Source: Mesocentrotus franciscanus (Eukaryota > Echinodermata > Echinoidea > Camarodonta > Strongylocentrotidae). From it: a stretch of 64,000 nucleotides of DNA. Positions within the stretch are counted from its first letter, which is position 1, and the number at the start of each line of letters is the position of its first letter. The translations under genes and the position numbers were made by a program. The stretch spans positions 4,733,876 to 4,797,875 of the forward strand of contig CP137686.1 in NCBI GenBank assembly GCA_037976565.1. The letters are read 5' to 3'. The notes under the pieces were generated by a model. It did not search any database and was not told the DNA's origin. It saw only the letters and a program-made list of their open reading frames with translations. Shown here piece after piece: positions 41,800 to 54,612 of the stretch.

Positions 41800-43284
41800 T
41801 AATTTAGCAAAGATAAATAAATTGCTCAACAAACTCTCTATAATAGGATGCTCTGAGAATGCATTGGCATGGTTTAAATCTTACTTTTGTTTTAGGGATC
41901 AATTGACAGAAATAGGGGGTAAATTATCTAATACAAGGTCAACTATGTCAGGGGTACCACAAGGCTCGGTTTTAGGGCCCCTGCTATTTACAATATATAT
42001 TAATGATTTGGTTTCTAGTATCAAGTCAGGAAAGGTTGTCATGTTTGCTGACGACGCAACTCTGTATGTTAGTGGTAGAACTCTAGAATCGGTCGAAAGT
42101 CAATTAAATTCTGCAATGAATGAAGTTTACAAGTGGACATCTAAGAATAGATTGGTATTAAATGATAAAAAAACGAATGTGATGCTTCTTGGTTCACGTC
42201 AACGATTGAATACCTTGCAGGATAAAAAAATAACTGTTATAATAAATGGTACTTTATTAGAATGTGTATCTGAATATAAGTGTCTGGGTGTGACGATTGA
42301 TGATACTCTGACATTCAAATCTCATGTTGCTTCTATTGTAAAAGTCATGAAACAAAACTTGGCTTAATTAGAAGAAATAAGAATATATTTAATGTTGATC
42401 AACTTAAGAGAATATACTGGGGATTTGTTCTCCCCCATGCATTATACTGTTCAACCGTCTGGTCATCCTCATCCGTATCAAATTACAAAATATTAAACAC
42501 GCTACACAAGCGAGCAGCATACATTGTTAGTGGAAAAACATGGGAAACGTCATCGGAAACAGTTTTTCGAATACTAGGCTGGTCTACTCTGAAAGAACTG
42601 TTTAAGAAGTCAATATTATGCATGGTGTATAAATGTGTAAATGGGATAGCACCATCCCAGTTATGTAGTAAATTTATTCTTAATGACATTGTTTCTACAC
42701 GTGTAACACGGAGCACTAACAGATTATTATTACGTGCCCCTCAATGTAAAACGCAATACTATCAGAGGACATTTGTATATGTTAGTATAAATGAATGGAA
42801 TTGTTTGTCTGATGAATGCCGATCTGCCCAGTCCTTAGCCATTTTTAAACATCTCATCAAACCTGGCAATTAATGGCTCATTTTTATGAAGGTGGAGGAG
42901 GGAGGGGGTTGCAGTGAGGTCAAATTTATTTTATGCTTGATTTTAATGTAATTGTATTTTGTAAACAGGTGGTAAACAGGTTGAGTAGCTACACCTGAGT
43001 GCATGTGAAGTAAGCGTGAGTGTGATGATGATGATGTGTGTGTGTGTGTGGATGTGTGTGTGTCATTGTGTGCGTGTGCGTGTGTGTGTGTGTGTTAGCC
43101 TTCGTTACCCCTGTTATTTTTATATATAATGTTGTTCATTGTCATTTTTATGTTGTCTTAAAACAGAGCCCTGTTGTAAACCAGCCTATTTTAAAGTTTT
43201 TAACAATGTTACGTAATGATTTTGTAGCTGAACATGATACTCTGTATAAAGATGCGAAATAAATAAATAAATAAATAAATAAAT
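41800..43284 (+). mobile_element. 5'-truncated non-LTR retrotransposon with (AAAT)n tail
   Basis: The reading starts mid-RT (INKLLNKLSIIGCSENALAW) and contains SGVPQGSVLGPLLFTIYIND, FADDATLYVSG (catalytic DD) and ECVSEYKCLGVTID. It continues through VLPHALYCSTVWSSSS and SINEWNCLSDECR. A frameshift near 42360 breaks it. After the stop come a GT microsatellite and an AAATA run at 43256-43284. The motifs place it in the CR1/L2/Jockey group. It is dead: no endonuclease and no N-terminal RT. Confidence 0.9.
43029..43094. repeat. (GT)n microsatellite
   Basis: The GTGTGTGTGT tract lies in the 3' UTR of the LINE at 41800. Confidence 0.9.
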
Positions 43285-43994
43285 GCTGTCACGGTGGCAT
43301 GGTTTTCTGTACATAGATCATCGAATAAACTCATTAAAAATTAATTCTGATAAAACCGATCATTCGCCCTATATGCACCATATAAACAAACTTTCAACAA
43401 ATGTGTCCTAATTGTTTGAATGAGACTTCAAATTTTGTTTCTTTTTCAAGGAAAATGAGGAATGCCCCTGGAAACATGAAAATGATAACAAAGGTCAATA
43501 TATATGTTGGCCCATCTCCATTGTGTTCCGAAATTCCTCGCTAGTGCCGTGGTCTTCGCTATCTCATGTGCGCGAACTCTTTTCTAGACCTGTTCACATA
43601 TGATTATTTTATAAGGTTGGTTGATTTGTCATGGATAGCGAAGATTAGAAATGACAAAATTATATCCGCAAACTGAAAATACACTCAATGTAAAACATGT
43701 AGTCCAGTTGATCAAATGCCAACAATTATTTATGGATTTTCGAAGCTTCTTACGTAGTGTTTACCTTCCACTTAATTTCCACTTAACTTTATGTTAAGTG
43801 AGTTAAGTGGTTTTCGTAATTTAATTTTCGAAAAATAGTGGTTGGTCAATTGATATCATTGGTACCGTGTGGACACTGGTGATATATTTGTAGTTTTGTA
43901 CAGCCAAATTGGAAATTACATGTAATGATGTGATTGATGTCACTTAGTTAATAAAGTTTATGATACGACTTAAACCCTAAAAATTAAATTTTAT
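43285..43994. other. Non-coding, nothing supported
   Basis: A small stem (CACTTAAC..GTTAAGTG, ~43770-43810) is the only structure seen. Confidence 0.4.
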
Positions 43995-44190
43995 TTTGGC
44001 CGTGCAATTGCATTGTTGAAAGAACTGTGTGAAAGTGGTTGGAAAAGGTTGTTGATGTAAGTGAGTGATCGGTGTATAGTGTGAGGTTATGGAATCATCC
44101 AAAAATAATAAATTAGTCCGGTATTGCTAAAGTTGACATTCACTGTACACAGAAATGTTTATATAAGACTAAACAAACATGTGGCATGAA
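43995..44190. repeat. Dispersed ~180-bp repeat, copy 2 (diverged)
   Basis: GCAATTGCATTG, TGGAATCATC, CACTGTACACAGAAATG and AACAAACATGTGGCATGAAA match the copy at 36128 at lower identity. Confidence 0.6.
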
Positions 44191-44966
44191 AGTGTATCCT
44201 ACAAGTTTATAACCTTAAGTTGTTACTCGTCATATTTTGAATATGAGGGCATTTGAAATGCCATCTTTTTCAAGGGACATTTTTGTACATATGATATTCT
44301 TCTACACTTACATAAAAATATTGCAAAAACTCACTAGTATTTTTCACCTTTCCCAGAATGCAACCTTCTCTTTATACGATTTCATGTTTTCCTTTACATT
44401 TTGATTTTGATTTTATTTTATTTCTGCATTTGTCCAAATATAATAACAAAGAACAGATAAACGTAAGGCATAATACAAAATATACAAACAATAATAACTT
44501 CATGTTATTTTATTTACACATATAATAACGACCTTAATATTTCTATAACATATTATTATAAATTTAAAGTATTACCCGAACTATCTGTGGAAAAAGTGCA
44601 GGAGACCTCAACCATAAGCGATAGGATATAGGATGGCGGCCTCAAAAGAAAAATCTTAAGGTGAAATTTAAAAATAAAAATGTGTTCATATGATCTTTGT
44701 GTATGAGTTTGTGAGTGTCTTGTGTGAGTGTATTGTGTGTGTGTGTGTGATCAGAAATACTCATATTTGCTTGCGTGATATTTCTGGTGTGAACGGGGCA
44801 GGCCTCATGGTGTGAATGATTTATAGTCCTGGTGAGCAGCAGATCATAAATTGTTCTATATATTTCCACTTCATCACCCGTCATCGACATTCCTTCCTCC
44901 GGCGTGCGTGAGGGTATAACATGTCTCCAATCCTACCCTTCTAACAAGCAGACTGATTATAAGCAG
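44191..44966. other. Non-coding, nothing supported
   Basis: It contains a short GT run near 44733-44750. No gene is seen. Confidence 0.4.
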
Positions 44967-45535
44967 ACTTAAATTAAGAGAAACAGAATTGCGAAAGTTT
45001 GAAATAAATCGGACGAAATATAATCAATGATAAGAGAGTTATGAATGTTTCAAATACTAGATGCGAATCTCAAATTGGCAGTTTGGTCAGTGGATTGTGA
45101 CGTAGTCGCGGATAAAATAACACAATGGGATAACTCTCCCGTTTGGCGTGTTAAAAAATATCATTAATTTCCGTTTTCTCCTAAGTGTCTTTTCCCTTGG
45201 GTGGACTACTCAAAATATATGATCTATAGTATATTATTACAGATCCTCTAAGGAGAAATGACCCTCCTGAATCATACACTTTTTGAAAAATTAATTTTAG
45301 TCATGTTGTGTGTCGGAACAATTAGGAAAGTTGTCCTACATTACTTCACAGAGACATTACCTACCGATTCAGCCAATTTGAAGAGCCCATACCTATAGAG
45401 CTTACAACTTTTAGAAATTCATAACTTTCTCATATTTTGTCCGATTTCATTCAAACTTTCCTCAGTCTACTTCTCTGATTTTTTTTCTGCTTTCATCTAC
45501 AGAGTAGTTTGCTATCAAGGTTGGATTTCCCTCTA
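44967..45535. mobile_element. TTAA-type foldback family member
   Basis: It shares GTTTGAAATAAATCGGACGA, CTCTCCCGTTTGGCG, GGACTACTCAAAATATATGA, GAGACATTACCTACCGATTC and TTTGTCCGATTTCATTCAAA with the element at 20908. The right end is GGTTGGATTTCCCTCT and the left end is eroded. Confidence 0.7.
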
Positions 45536-46124
45536 AAGAGAAATTCAGTTTTGTATTAAAGATGAAAAATAAATGTCAGCTTGTTATTATGTTTTATATT
45601 TTATGTCGGTTTGGTCCATAAAATCTGCACCTCATCCTGCTGTCATCAACATTCGTCCCTACCCAGTAGATAAATTAAAGATATAAACGTCTTCAAGCTT
45701 TAGGTATGACGGTTCGTTACCAGGATTCCTGATTGAGAGCAATGAGCAATATTAAAGAGAGTAAAATTCTCACATGTAATTGTAAAATAAATACACCTTT
45801 TTGGGTCTCTTTTTATATGTGGGGAGGGTGGGGATGTCCTTTTTTCTGGTTTGTTTGTTGGTGTTTTTGTGGGTTTTTGCAAAATTCTCTTTGATCAGTA
45901 AAATTTCATTATCGTGTTAGTTCTGGTTTGTTATATCTTATAGTTTTTTGAATAAATAAATACTGACATGTTATAAGTACATGTATTTGCAAGTTCGTTC
46001 AAAACATTACATTTCCGTGTTTAGAACTGTTCAAACTGTGTATCGTCTCGTGTGAAGTAATTCATCGGCTGTAATATAAGTTCAGGAGTCAGTAGATGCC
46101 AACGGATGGGGCCCCATTCCGGAC
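45536..46124. other. Non-coding, nothing supported
   Basis: This is AT-rich sequence with no recognised gene or repeat. Confidence 0.4.
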
Positions 46125-46385
46125 TTAAAGGTGAAGTCATAATTGTGTCGCTCCTGACCTAAATATAATTATTGCAAATATGTTTCTGTACAACCTAAGT
46201 ATGGAAAAAATAATTCCGTCATCAAGAACGAAGAAAATGAAAGTTTATGAAATTTTATGTACAAAGCAAATGGAAAGGGAGGTCGCAAGACATGTCACAG
46301 AGTTGCCAATGTGTATTTGATTGATCGCAACTTCAAACATTCATAACTGTCTAATTTTTAAGCGGAATTTGTGATGAAACAGCAA
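46125..46385. mobile_element. Fragment of TTAA-type foldback family
   Basis: The left end TTAAAGGTGAAGTCATAATT and interior AGACATGTCACAGAGTTGCC, TTGATCGCAACTTCAAA and GCGGAATTTG match the 14499-15036 family. The right end is lost. Confidence 0.55.
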
Positions 46386-46433
46386 GCTAAACTTGGCTCG
46401 GGTCTAAAATCGATTTTCAGATCAACATCGGTT

Positions 46434-46905
46434 TTAAAGGTACTATGTCCCATTTGCAGGCCAAAAAAATGAAAAGGTTAAATTCTAACGGCATTTGAAA
46501 GACAATACTAATTTAGAACTTCCCTAAAAAAAAAGGGGGGGGGGGCTTGAAAATGTCTTAAAGTGGGAAAATAACGAATGGTCGTACGTTTTATGCTGCG
46601 CAAAGATTCAATCAGTTTAATTTTGGCCATTACAAGGAGTGGGTTATTGATGTAGACAAATGCTCATGTACCTGTTACAGCTCATTTTATGTATGTTATT
46701 ACCAAAGATGAAAAAGCCAGTCAGTCACTCAATAGTGTCTGACAGTGAAGTCTAGCAAGTAAACGGGTTTCCTTGCATAATTTGAATATTAGGACACTGC
46801 TAACGTTTAAATTTCACAGATAGGACATACATGACATATTCATAATTCCTGCAAAGTTCTACATAATTTGATGTTGGCTGCAAAAGGGACATATAGTATC
46901 TTTAA
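46434..46905 (-). mobile_element. TTAA-bounded MITE (ACTATGTCCC family), copy 2
   Basis: This inverted copy runs TTAAAGGTACTATGTCCCAT to GGGACATATAGTATCTTTAA. It abuts the LINE reading frame at 46906 with no gap, so it either inserted into the LINE or marks where the LINE was truncated. Confidence 0.9.
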
Positions 46906-49900
46906 TTGAAATTATTGAAATTATGAATCCTGGAGGTAAAAATATAATGGTTGGAGTAATTTATCGACCCCCTAATTCAAACCCAAGAGAATTTTTGATG
47001 CAGTTATCTGACTTATTGCGAAGTTCAGTGTTTATTAATAAAGATTGTTTTTTAATGGGGGACTTTAATATAAATTTATTAAATCATGAACATAATACTG
47101 TGTCACAAGAATTTCTTGAGACTCTCCTTTCTGCCTCTTTTTTACCACTTATTTCCAAGCCCACTCGCGTAACAAACTCCTCTGCCTCCTTAATAGATAA
47201 TATTTTTTCAAATGTAATCTCCCACCCGGACTCTTATATTGTTCTTTCAGACTTAACTGACCATTATCCCATCGTAACACGTTATACTCTATCTCATTCA
47301 ATTGATAATCATGACCCACGTTTATTCAGACGTAAGGTCACTCAAGCAAAATTAGCTAGCCTTGTTTCTAGTCTTGAACATGTAGATTGGTCTCCTGTTT
47401 ATGTTGTAGATGAAGCGAATTTCTCGTACGACAATTTTTGTGATATTTTGAATAACCAATTAGATACTTGCATACCTAAGCAAAGAGATAAAACTAATAA
47501 TTATAAAAAAACACCTAGGCTCCCTTGGATAACTAAATCAATATTACGTTCGATAAATAGGAAGAATAATCTTTTTTATAGATATAAATTAAAAAGCACA
47601 GAACGATCGAAAGTTAAATATACAACTTACAAGAATATTTTGACTAAGATTATTCGTTTGGAAAAGAAAAGATATTTTGAAAATATGCTAGTATTATATA
47701 AACATGATATGAAAAATACCTGGAAAATAATTAAACAGGCAATGAATGTTACTAAAAATAAATCTGACATAAACAAAATTAAGTTTAATGATGAGATTGT
47801 TGAGGATCCTCAGGACTTAGTAAATATTTTTAATAATTATTTTCATCGATCGGTGAAAATCTTGCTGCTAACATTCCCCCATCAAATAAGCATTTTGTTG
47901 ATTTTTGGGCCAGCCCAATCAAAAGTCTATATTCTTTGTTCCTACTCATAGATGTGAAATTTTAGATATTGTTTCGAAACTAAAGACTAAGAAAAGTTCG
48001 GGCCGTGATGAAATAAATAATTTTATCTTAAAGGGCATCATATCTTCCGTTGTGGATCCTCTTGTTCATATTTTTAATTTGTCTTTATTACATGGCCAGG
48101 TACCCACCTCCATGAAAGTTGCAAAGGTCATTCCTTTGTTTAAAAGGGTGATAAATTAGATGTTAATAATTATCGACCCATTTCTTTATTATCCTCCTTT
48201 TCGAAAATTCTTGAAAAGATAATTTATATTCGGACAGTATCTTTTTTTAAAAATCATAATACTTTTTCTAATCTCCAATTTGGTTTTAGGGAAAAACATA
48301 ACACTGTACACGCACTATTGTCTTTTATTGATAAGGTAGCTCATGCCATCGACAAATCTTCTCATATGGTTGGCATTTTCCTGGACTTCTCCAAGGCCTT
48401 CGACACGATTAATCATGATATTTTACTTTATAAACTTTCACATTATGGTGTACGTGGGATGGCCTTGGAGTGGTTCAGGAGCTACCTTTCGGATAGAAAG
48501 CAGTATGTATTTTTAAATGACAACTCCTCAGATCTTAGTAATATAAATTGTGGCGTTCCACAAGGTAGCATATTAGGCCCACTCTTATTTATTTTATATA
48601 TAAATGACTTTTGTCGATCTTCTGATATTCTGTCTTTCGTACTTTTTGCTGATGACACAAATTTATTTTTTCTCACAAAGACTCCCATAGATTAGTTGAA
48701 ATAATTAATATTGAAATGTGTAATATTTTATTGTGGATTAGAGCTAACAAATTATCATTGAATCTCCAGAAAACGAAGTATATGTTGTTTAGTAAATCTA
48801 TAAATTCATTGCCAGCTAATTTAGTTTTGGATAATACCCCACTGGAGTGCGTTTCATTTAATACATTTTTAGGTGTAACGGTTGACAAAAAGCTTTCATG
48901 GAAAAATCACATCGACAATATTTGTAAAATTATTTCCCGAAATATCGGTATTATTTATAAATTAAAGACATGTCTCCCTCTTAATTCATTAATTATGCTT
49001 TATAGTTCATTGATACTCCCATACTTAAATTATGGTCTCTTAGTTTGGGGTAACACACATCAAACGTCATTAGACAAAGTGTTTTTATTACAAAGAAGAT
49101 TATTCGTATAATTTGTAATTCCCCTTTCGCTCCCATACAGACTCTTTATTTTTGAAAATAAGATATTAAAGGTAAAAGACTTATATCTTTTCCAACTAGG
49201 TCAATTTATGTATAATTATAAAAATAATATGTTGCCTTCTGTTTTTCATGAAATGTTTTTTAAAAATAGCTCAGTCCATAATTACCCAACAAGACATTCG
49301 GACGATTTTCATTTACCTCTCATGCGGACCCTCTTAGCCCAAAAAACGTACATATATGAAGGTCCAAAGTTTTGGAATTCTTTAAGTGATGAAATGAAAA
49401 ATGCTCCATCGATTAATACTTTTAAGAAAAAATTGAAATTGTTTTTATTACAATCATATCAACCTCATTAAATTTATATGTTGTTTTGTTGTTTTGTTTT
49501 TTTAATACAAGATCATTCTCTACTCGCTGACTCAAAATGTAATTTGATATATTATATTGTGCCTTCTCAAGCTTATCTCCTTTCTAACGCGCATCTCTCT
49601 TTCCTCATTTTCCTCTCAACCCCACATGCACCTCATCATTTTTTAAAATTATTTCTGTACCCCTGATCTCTCTCCTTTTGGGGGCATTATCTACTCTTTG
49701 TATTGTAAACGTATCCTCCCATGTTTGTCATGTAAGGTACTGTCCTGTCCCGTTCTCGTCTCTGTTGGCACCCCATTTTCTCTATTTTGTAGTTCCTTTT
49801 GTAGTTAAGAACTTGTTAATTTAATTAATCATTATTCTTAAGTATCATTTAGGGTGTCCACACTTGTACAAGCATTGCTTTTTAGTGGACCCCTCTGTTT

Positions 49901-50002
49901 CCAATATGTATTCTTAAATTGTTGTAAATGTTTAAAACTGATTTTGTATTGTTTCGTTGGAAACAGAAATAAATTGAATTGAATTGAATTGAATTGAATT
50001 GA
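46906..50002 (+). mobile_element. CR1/L2-group LINE, 5'-truncated, with (TTGAA)n tail
   Basis: ORF2 begins within the APE endonuclease (GKNIMVGVIYRPPN, MGDFNIN, SLIDNIFSN, LTDHYPIV). It continues through the linker (LPWITKSILRSINRKNN) into RT: KKSSGRDEIN, NYRPISLL, GIFLDFSKAFDTINHDIL, CGVPQGSILGPLLFILYIND, FADDTN, and then LGVTVDKKLSWKNHI. At least four frameshifts (near 47860, 48146, 48690 and 49105) kill it. A short 3' UTR ends in AAATTGAATTGAATTGAA at 49974-50002. It is about 3.1 kb of a normally longer element. Confidence 0.9.
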
Positions 50003-50637
50003 TGAAACACCCCCCAAAGACGTCCGCGAGTCTTATTTCGGAGTAAGAGTTGAGTCTTTATGCTTTTATGTAGCAATATTCATTGTGTCAAAATATTTTA
50101 CAATAGAGACCAATCAGACCATTGGACTAGACCCACGGAGAGCATGCACGACAAGGTCATTAATGGTGGTCAAGGCAACAAGAGGTCAAGGGTCAGAAAG
50201 GTCAACACATGCTAAATGGACATAAGGTAGCACTTAGCACTGTCAGACTGTCACCTGTCAGTCTTCCCATTGACATGCAGTTTGCAAGCACAAATTCATG
50301 TCAGTCGTGTCTGCACCATGAGACAGAAAGAGGCTCTACTTTAGCCGATCCTGACACAAGTGGGGGACACTGGGGAAATGTACCCCCCCCCCCAACGATT
50401 GGTGACAAAATAACATAGTACATGCATATACAAAAAAGAAGAGGAGTGGAAAGGGAGAAGGTGGTGAGGGCGTCACTGACCAAGATGTTGAGTGCTTCAG
50501 TATTCTGGTCTATATTAATTAGAACTTTCAAGTTCATACTTGAAACCCCACTATCAAAAAGCCAAATCTCTAGAAGTAACAAACACTAGGTATAAAACAC
50601 ACTTACATATATACACAGACGGATCTAAAGATCCCAA
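50003..50637. other. Non-coding, nothing supported
   Basis: A short C run occurs near 50384. No gene or classified repeat is seen. Confidence 0.4.
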
Positions 50638-51542
50638 CACTGCAAAAAACAGAGTGTTAAATTTAACACCAAGGGTGTTAAATTTAACACTTTCTTGGTA
50701 TCTATATCGTGCAACTCCTCTGGTGTTACTTAACACCATTTTCTGGAATTAGATAATTTCAATTCCACTTTTGGTGTTAATATTTGACAACTCCTACTGG
50801 TGTAGATTAACACCAATATCTGGAATCATAACAAATTCAATTCCACTTTTGGTGTTTATATTCTTGTTGATCCATTAGAGATTTTTCTATGTATGTCTAA
50901 TGGTCCCACATTCCATATTCCCTATTATCGACCAGGGTAGAGGAACCAGTGGTAAACTGATAATTCATAATCGATGTTGGCAACTGTCCACCAATAGGTA
51001 TATTCTAATCTCCATTGCATTAACTCCATCACATAGATCATTTGAAGTAAATTCAAGATTAACATGTATGTGCTACAGGCTGGTACACATATATATATAT
51101 AATAAACATGCATGTTGTTTCTTGGTTAGTAATCATATAATCAATATATCTATTGCTAAAACGTTAATATAATTGTAACAAGATCGGACATATAATCTAT
51201 TGGTCAATAATTGCCAAAGGAAAATACAAATCACAAAATTGATGTGCATTGTCATAATTTGCTTAACAAATCATGATAAATGTATTTTTCTGTGAACACG
51301 TGTAAAGTAATCATTAAGCGCGCGTACACTTTGTGAAAACTTATTCGACCAATCAACCGCCTTAAACGAAATCACGTGATGATACTTTCAACACCAAGCA
51401 TAAAACAACACCATGTTACTTAACACCCAGTAATTATTAATGCATGCTTAAATCTGACCGGTGTTAAAAATAACACCAATGGTGTCAAAAAAATTCAATA
51501 CCATACTGGTGTTAGAAACTTAACACCCTGGTTTTTGCAGTG
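50638..51542. mobile_element. 905-bp foldback with CACTGCAAAAA ends and GGTGTTAA words
   Basis: CACTGCAAAAAACAG at the left mirrors CTGGTTTTTGCAGTG at the right. Subterminal GTGTTAAATTTAACAC palindromes and further GGTGTTA / TTAACACC words cluster in the outer ~250 bp on the left and ~150 bp on the right. The centre is AT-rich unique sequence. CACTG-type ends suggest hAT, but an 8-bp target duplication was not found. Confidence 0.8.
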
Positions 51543-51549
51543 AAGAGAG

Positions 51550-51665
51550 GCCATGCGGTATTCATAATAAGAGAAGAGGGTCGTTATTCATAAGGGTCCC
51601 TATTCATAATACGACTAGAGGGTCGCTATTCTTAATACGAAAAGAGGGTCGCTTCTCTTGACCCA
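51550..51665. repeat. Short tandem array, GAGGGTCGCTATTCATAATA
   Basis: About four degenerate ~32-bp units lie directly beside the foldback. Confidence 0.7.
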
Positions 51666-51919
51666 TTGTAACAGGTGGTCAGCTCTGGTGAAGCTACATA
51701 CAACTCTCTCTTGTTAGGTCACTATTGATAGATGATGTCACAAGATGAATGAAATCTGGAGCTTTTTTTAGGGTGGAGCTTAGCAGGTCTGAGGAAATTA
51801 TTTTAAAAAATATTTAAAAATCTATGAAATATATTTAGATGTTTGAATAACAAAATATAAGTTATTGATAACTGAATTTTCTTATATAACTCAAGATATG
51901 GCGTGTAAATTTTGCGTGC

Positions 51920-51955
<36 letters not shown>

Positions 51956-52599
51956 AGAGAGGTAGACTTAATCCTTGATCTGAAATTCTCGCGTATGAAA
52001 TTCTCGCGTATGTAAAGTTGTTAAAAAGATAATTTTTCTGTTTTGAAATATGAATTTTTTAAAGTCACAGTCACATAACGCGTACACATGGACAGAACTC
52101 CGGGCACAAATTAAGATGAAAGGGGAGGCAAAACGAAACTAACTACACTCGGCCATTGGTCATGTACTCTTCTGGATACGCCATTTGTAAGATTAGGAAT
52201 ATTTCTAGCGAGCCTTATTTTCATGATAATAGTAAATGTCCTATAGCGTATATGTAATAGAGACACAAACTCCCTCTTTATATATTTAGAATGAAAAGTG
52301 CGTTCCACCTGTTACAGTTACATGTAGTAATATATTAGTAAGCACATGATTTGTTATCTTTATCCTATTCTACTCGACATAATGAATTGGTGTTATCTAC
52401 TCGTGAACTTTCCAAGTGATAACAGGTTTCACCAGATGGCATCTTCATTTGACCTTTGACCATGCGGTTCCTATGGGAAAGATACTTGACATACGCCCAT
52501 CCCGGCGTGACCTTTGTCGCGAACAGTGACTTTTCCTTCTGTTGTTTTGTAGCGTTTTCTAATATGAGAAAACTCCCATGTAATCTTTTTGAAGGAACT
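51666..52599. other. Non-coding with TG microsatellite and one TGACCTTTGACC site
   Basis: It has (TG)n at 51921-51951, then GAGAGA, and TGACCTTTGACCA at 52450-52462. No gene is seen. Confidence 0.45.
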
Positions 52600-52998
52600 C
52601 TAAGATTGAGTTCAAAAATTAGAGAATCAGACTTGTGAAACTTTGAACGAAATCGGACAAAAATTGGGAAAGTTTATACGTTTTCAAAAGTTGTAATCAC
52701 TATACGGGGTGCCTTTTGTTTTTCGAGGACCTATATCCATAATATATTTTGAGTAGTGCCCCAAGGGAGATAACCCTAACGGCAAAAACAGAAATTAATG
52801 ATATTTTTTGTACACGACAAACGGTAGAGTTTGTCCAGGACTACTTCTCATAGATTACATTTAGTGATCTCATATTTCAAACATCCATAACTCCCTTCTT
52901 ATTTGTCCGATTTATTTCAAACTCTTGCCATTCTGTTTCTCTCATTTTTCTGCTTCCATGCAAATCAAATTATTACAAAGGTAGAGTTCCCTTTAACC
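52600..52998. mobile_element. Fragment of TTAA-type foldback family
   Basis: It has GAACGAAATCGGACAAAAAT, ACGGGGTGCC, TGAGTAGTGCCCCAAGGGAG, TTAATGATATTTTTTGTAC and the right end GTAGAGTTCCCTTTAA. The layout follows 44967-45535. Confidence 0.65.
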
Positions 52999-54429
52999 TC
53001 AAAGATCGAGTAACAGGTCTCCGCTTGGACAAAGCATAGCTTCCTTGGCCCGTTGATAAGACGAGCAGTCAGGAAATTATGAGCTATTCCAGAACTTTGT
53101 TCACTTTCGTTTTAACCGGTGGATGACATAGGAAAATTGAACTCTACGTTTTTGCAGGGAGATGATCATCTCCCTGGTTTCTGCATATAGGCCTTACCAA
53201 ATCAAGATCAAATGTGATTATGAGCGTAACACGGAATTTAAAAAAAAAACAATAACTGGATTAATTCAGAGGGATAGTGGAGTAAGTCCATGGCAAAACT
53301 AAACATGATTTGTTAGCTACATGTGTATTATCCTGTATGTTATTACCATGTAGATATAGGAAGAATAATATATACAATGTATGTTTAAATATGAGAAATA
53401 ATCATGTTATATTATGAAATTGTCTCGTAATAAATTGTCAAATATTTTAGTAACTATAGAAATGATTCATCTAAAGTGTATAGGCGTGGACTTTTCTAGC
53501 AACGTCTTTTGGAAGTCCGGTAGTATAGTCTATGTGCACGACTTTTCAGAATTGTGTATAATCAGCAAGATATTGGAGCTATTTCGTGTAGACTTTGGTA
53601 GTTCCTAAATGGGTCTGTTCGTATTTCTTAATTCCTATACATATTCAGTCATTCAGACTAGCTTGTAGGTAGCTCAAAATGATATTGTCCTATACCCCCA
53701 ACAAAACAAATACATATAGGCTCTGTTCTGGAACTGGAAATGTAGAAACAATGATGATATATCTACGTTAGTATGTAGGTTTTTGTTCAACGACGGCGTT
53801 ATCCAGATTCTGGAAAAAGGAAGTTCACCTAAATCGCAAACATGATGTATTGATATTTTCTTTTGACCACAACTATACTATATAAAGATTTCGTAGTCGA
53901 GTGGTTTAAAATACTGATTGAAGATGCGTAGGTTCGATCCCCTGCAAGGCACTAATGTCTTTAAAGCCCCACTGTACTACTTGTAGCTACTTGCTCCCTC
54001 TATATAGAAAACATATTGCTATATTGCCTATTAGAGCGGTGCCCGTTGGTCCCCCATGATCCTCTTTTTCTTATGTTAATTGAGAGCTGAGTTGATGGGA
54101 TAACCACCTGTCAGTGACCACGCTAATCCCTCTAATCCCTCCTGACCAAACTAGTGCAGAGGGGCTTTAAAGTGTACCAATGACCAAATAATTTTTTGCT
54201 CTTGATTTAAGACATTCAATGTGACTATAGTGTATTCAAAATATGAGCTTAAAATATTACTTCTACAAAGAGACCTATACGCTAGGTTTAATGTTATCCT
54301 TTATTTTGTCCATACTCCTTAACCGTTTACCTATAGCATGCCAGGTGTTTTTTTTAAGGTTAATTTTATACATTCTAGCTTTACACAAATTATCTGTTCA
54401 GGTGATTGGTACACTTGAAAGATAAAGAC
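52999..54429. other. Non-coding with a tRNA-like patch
   Basis: No gene is seen. The tRNA-like patch is at 53888-53955. GAGATGATCATCTCCCTGG-type sequence near 53160 and again near 57445 forms a short shared palindrome. Confidence 0.4.
53888..53955 (+). repeat. tRNA-derived remnant (A- and B-box-like)
   Basis: TAGTCGAGTGGTTTAAAATA and GGTTCGATCCCC lie at about tRNA spacing, and CCTGCAAGGCACTA follows. No paired acceptor stem is visible, so this is a tRNA pseudogene or SINE head rather than a working tRNA. Confidence 0.35.
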
Positions 54430-54612
54430 CAGTTCTGGTCATGCGATTGCATTGTGAAAGAAACGTTGTGGAATCGATCAGAAAAGGTTGATCATCTAGC
54501 ATATAGGTATTGGTGTGTACTGCAAGGTTCTGGAATCATCAAAATGATAAGAAATTTGGCACAGTCTTGGTAAAGTTACAAGCACTGTACACAGAAAGAT
54601 GTATATTGGACT
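54430..54612. repeat. Dispersed ~180-bp repeat, copy 3
   Basis: This copy is very close to 36128-36330 from GCGATTGCATTGTGAAAG to GATGTATATTGGACTACGC. Confidence 0.8.

Noticed and set aside
41541..41800. GC-rich block as an LTR or gene exon
   Set aside because: It looks unlike its surroundings, but no ends, primer-binding site or homologous frame could be recognised.
53888..53955. A functional tRNA gene
   Set aside because: A- and B-box-like words are present, but no acceptor stem or proper anticodon arm could be paired.
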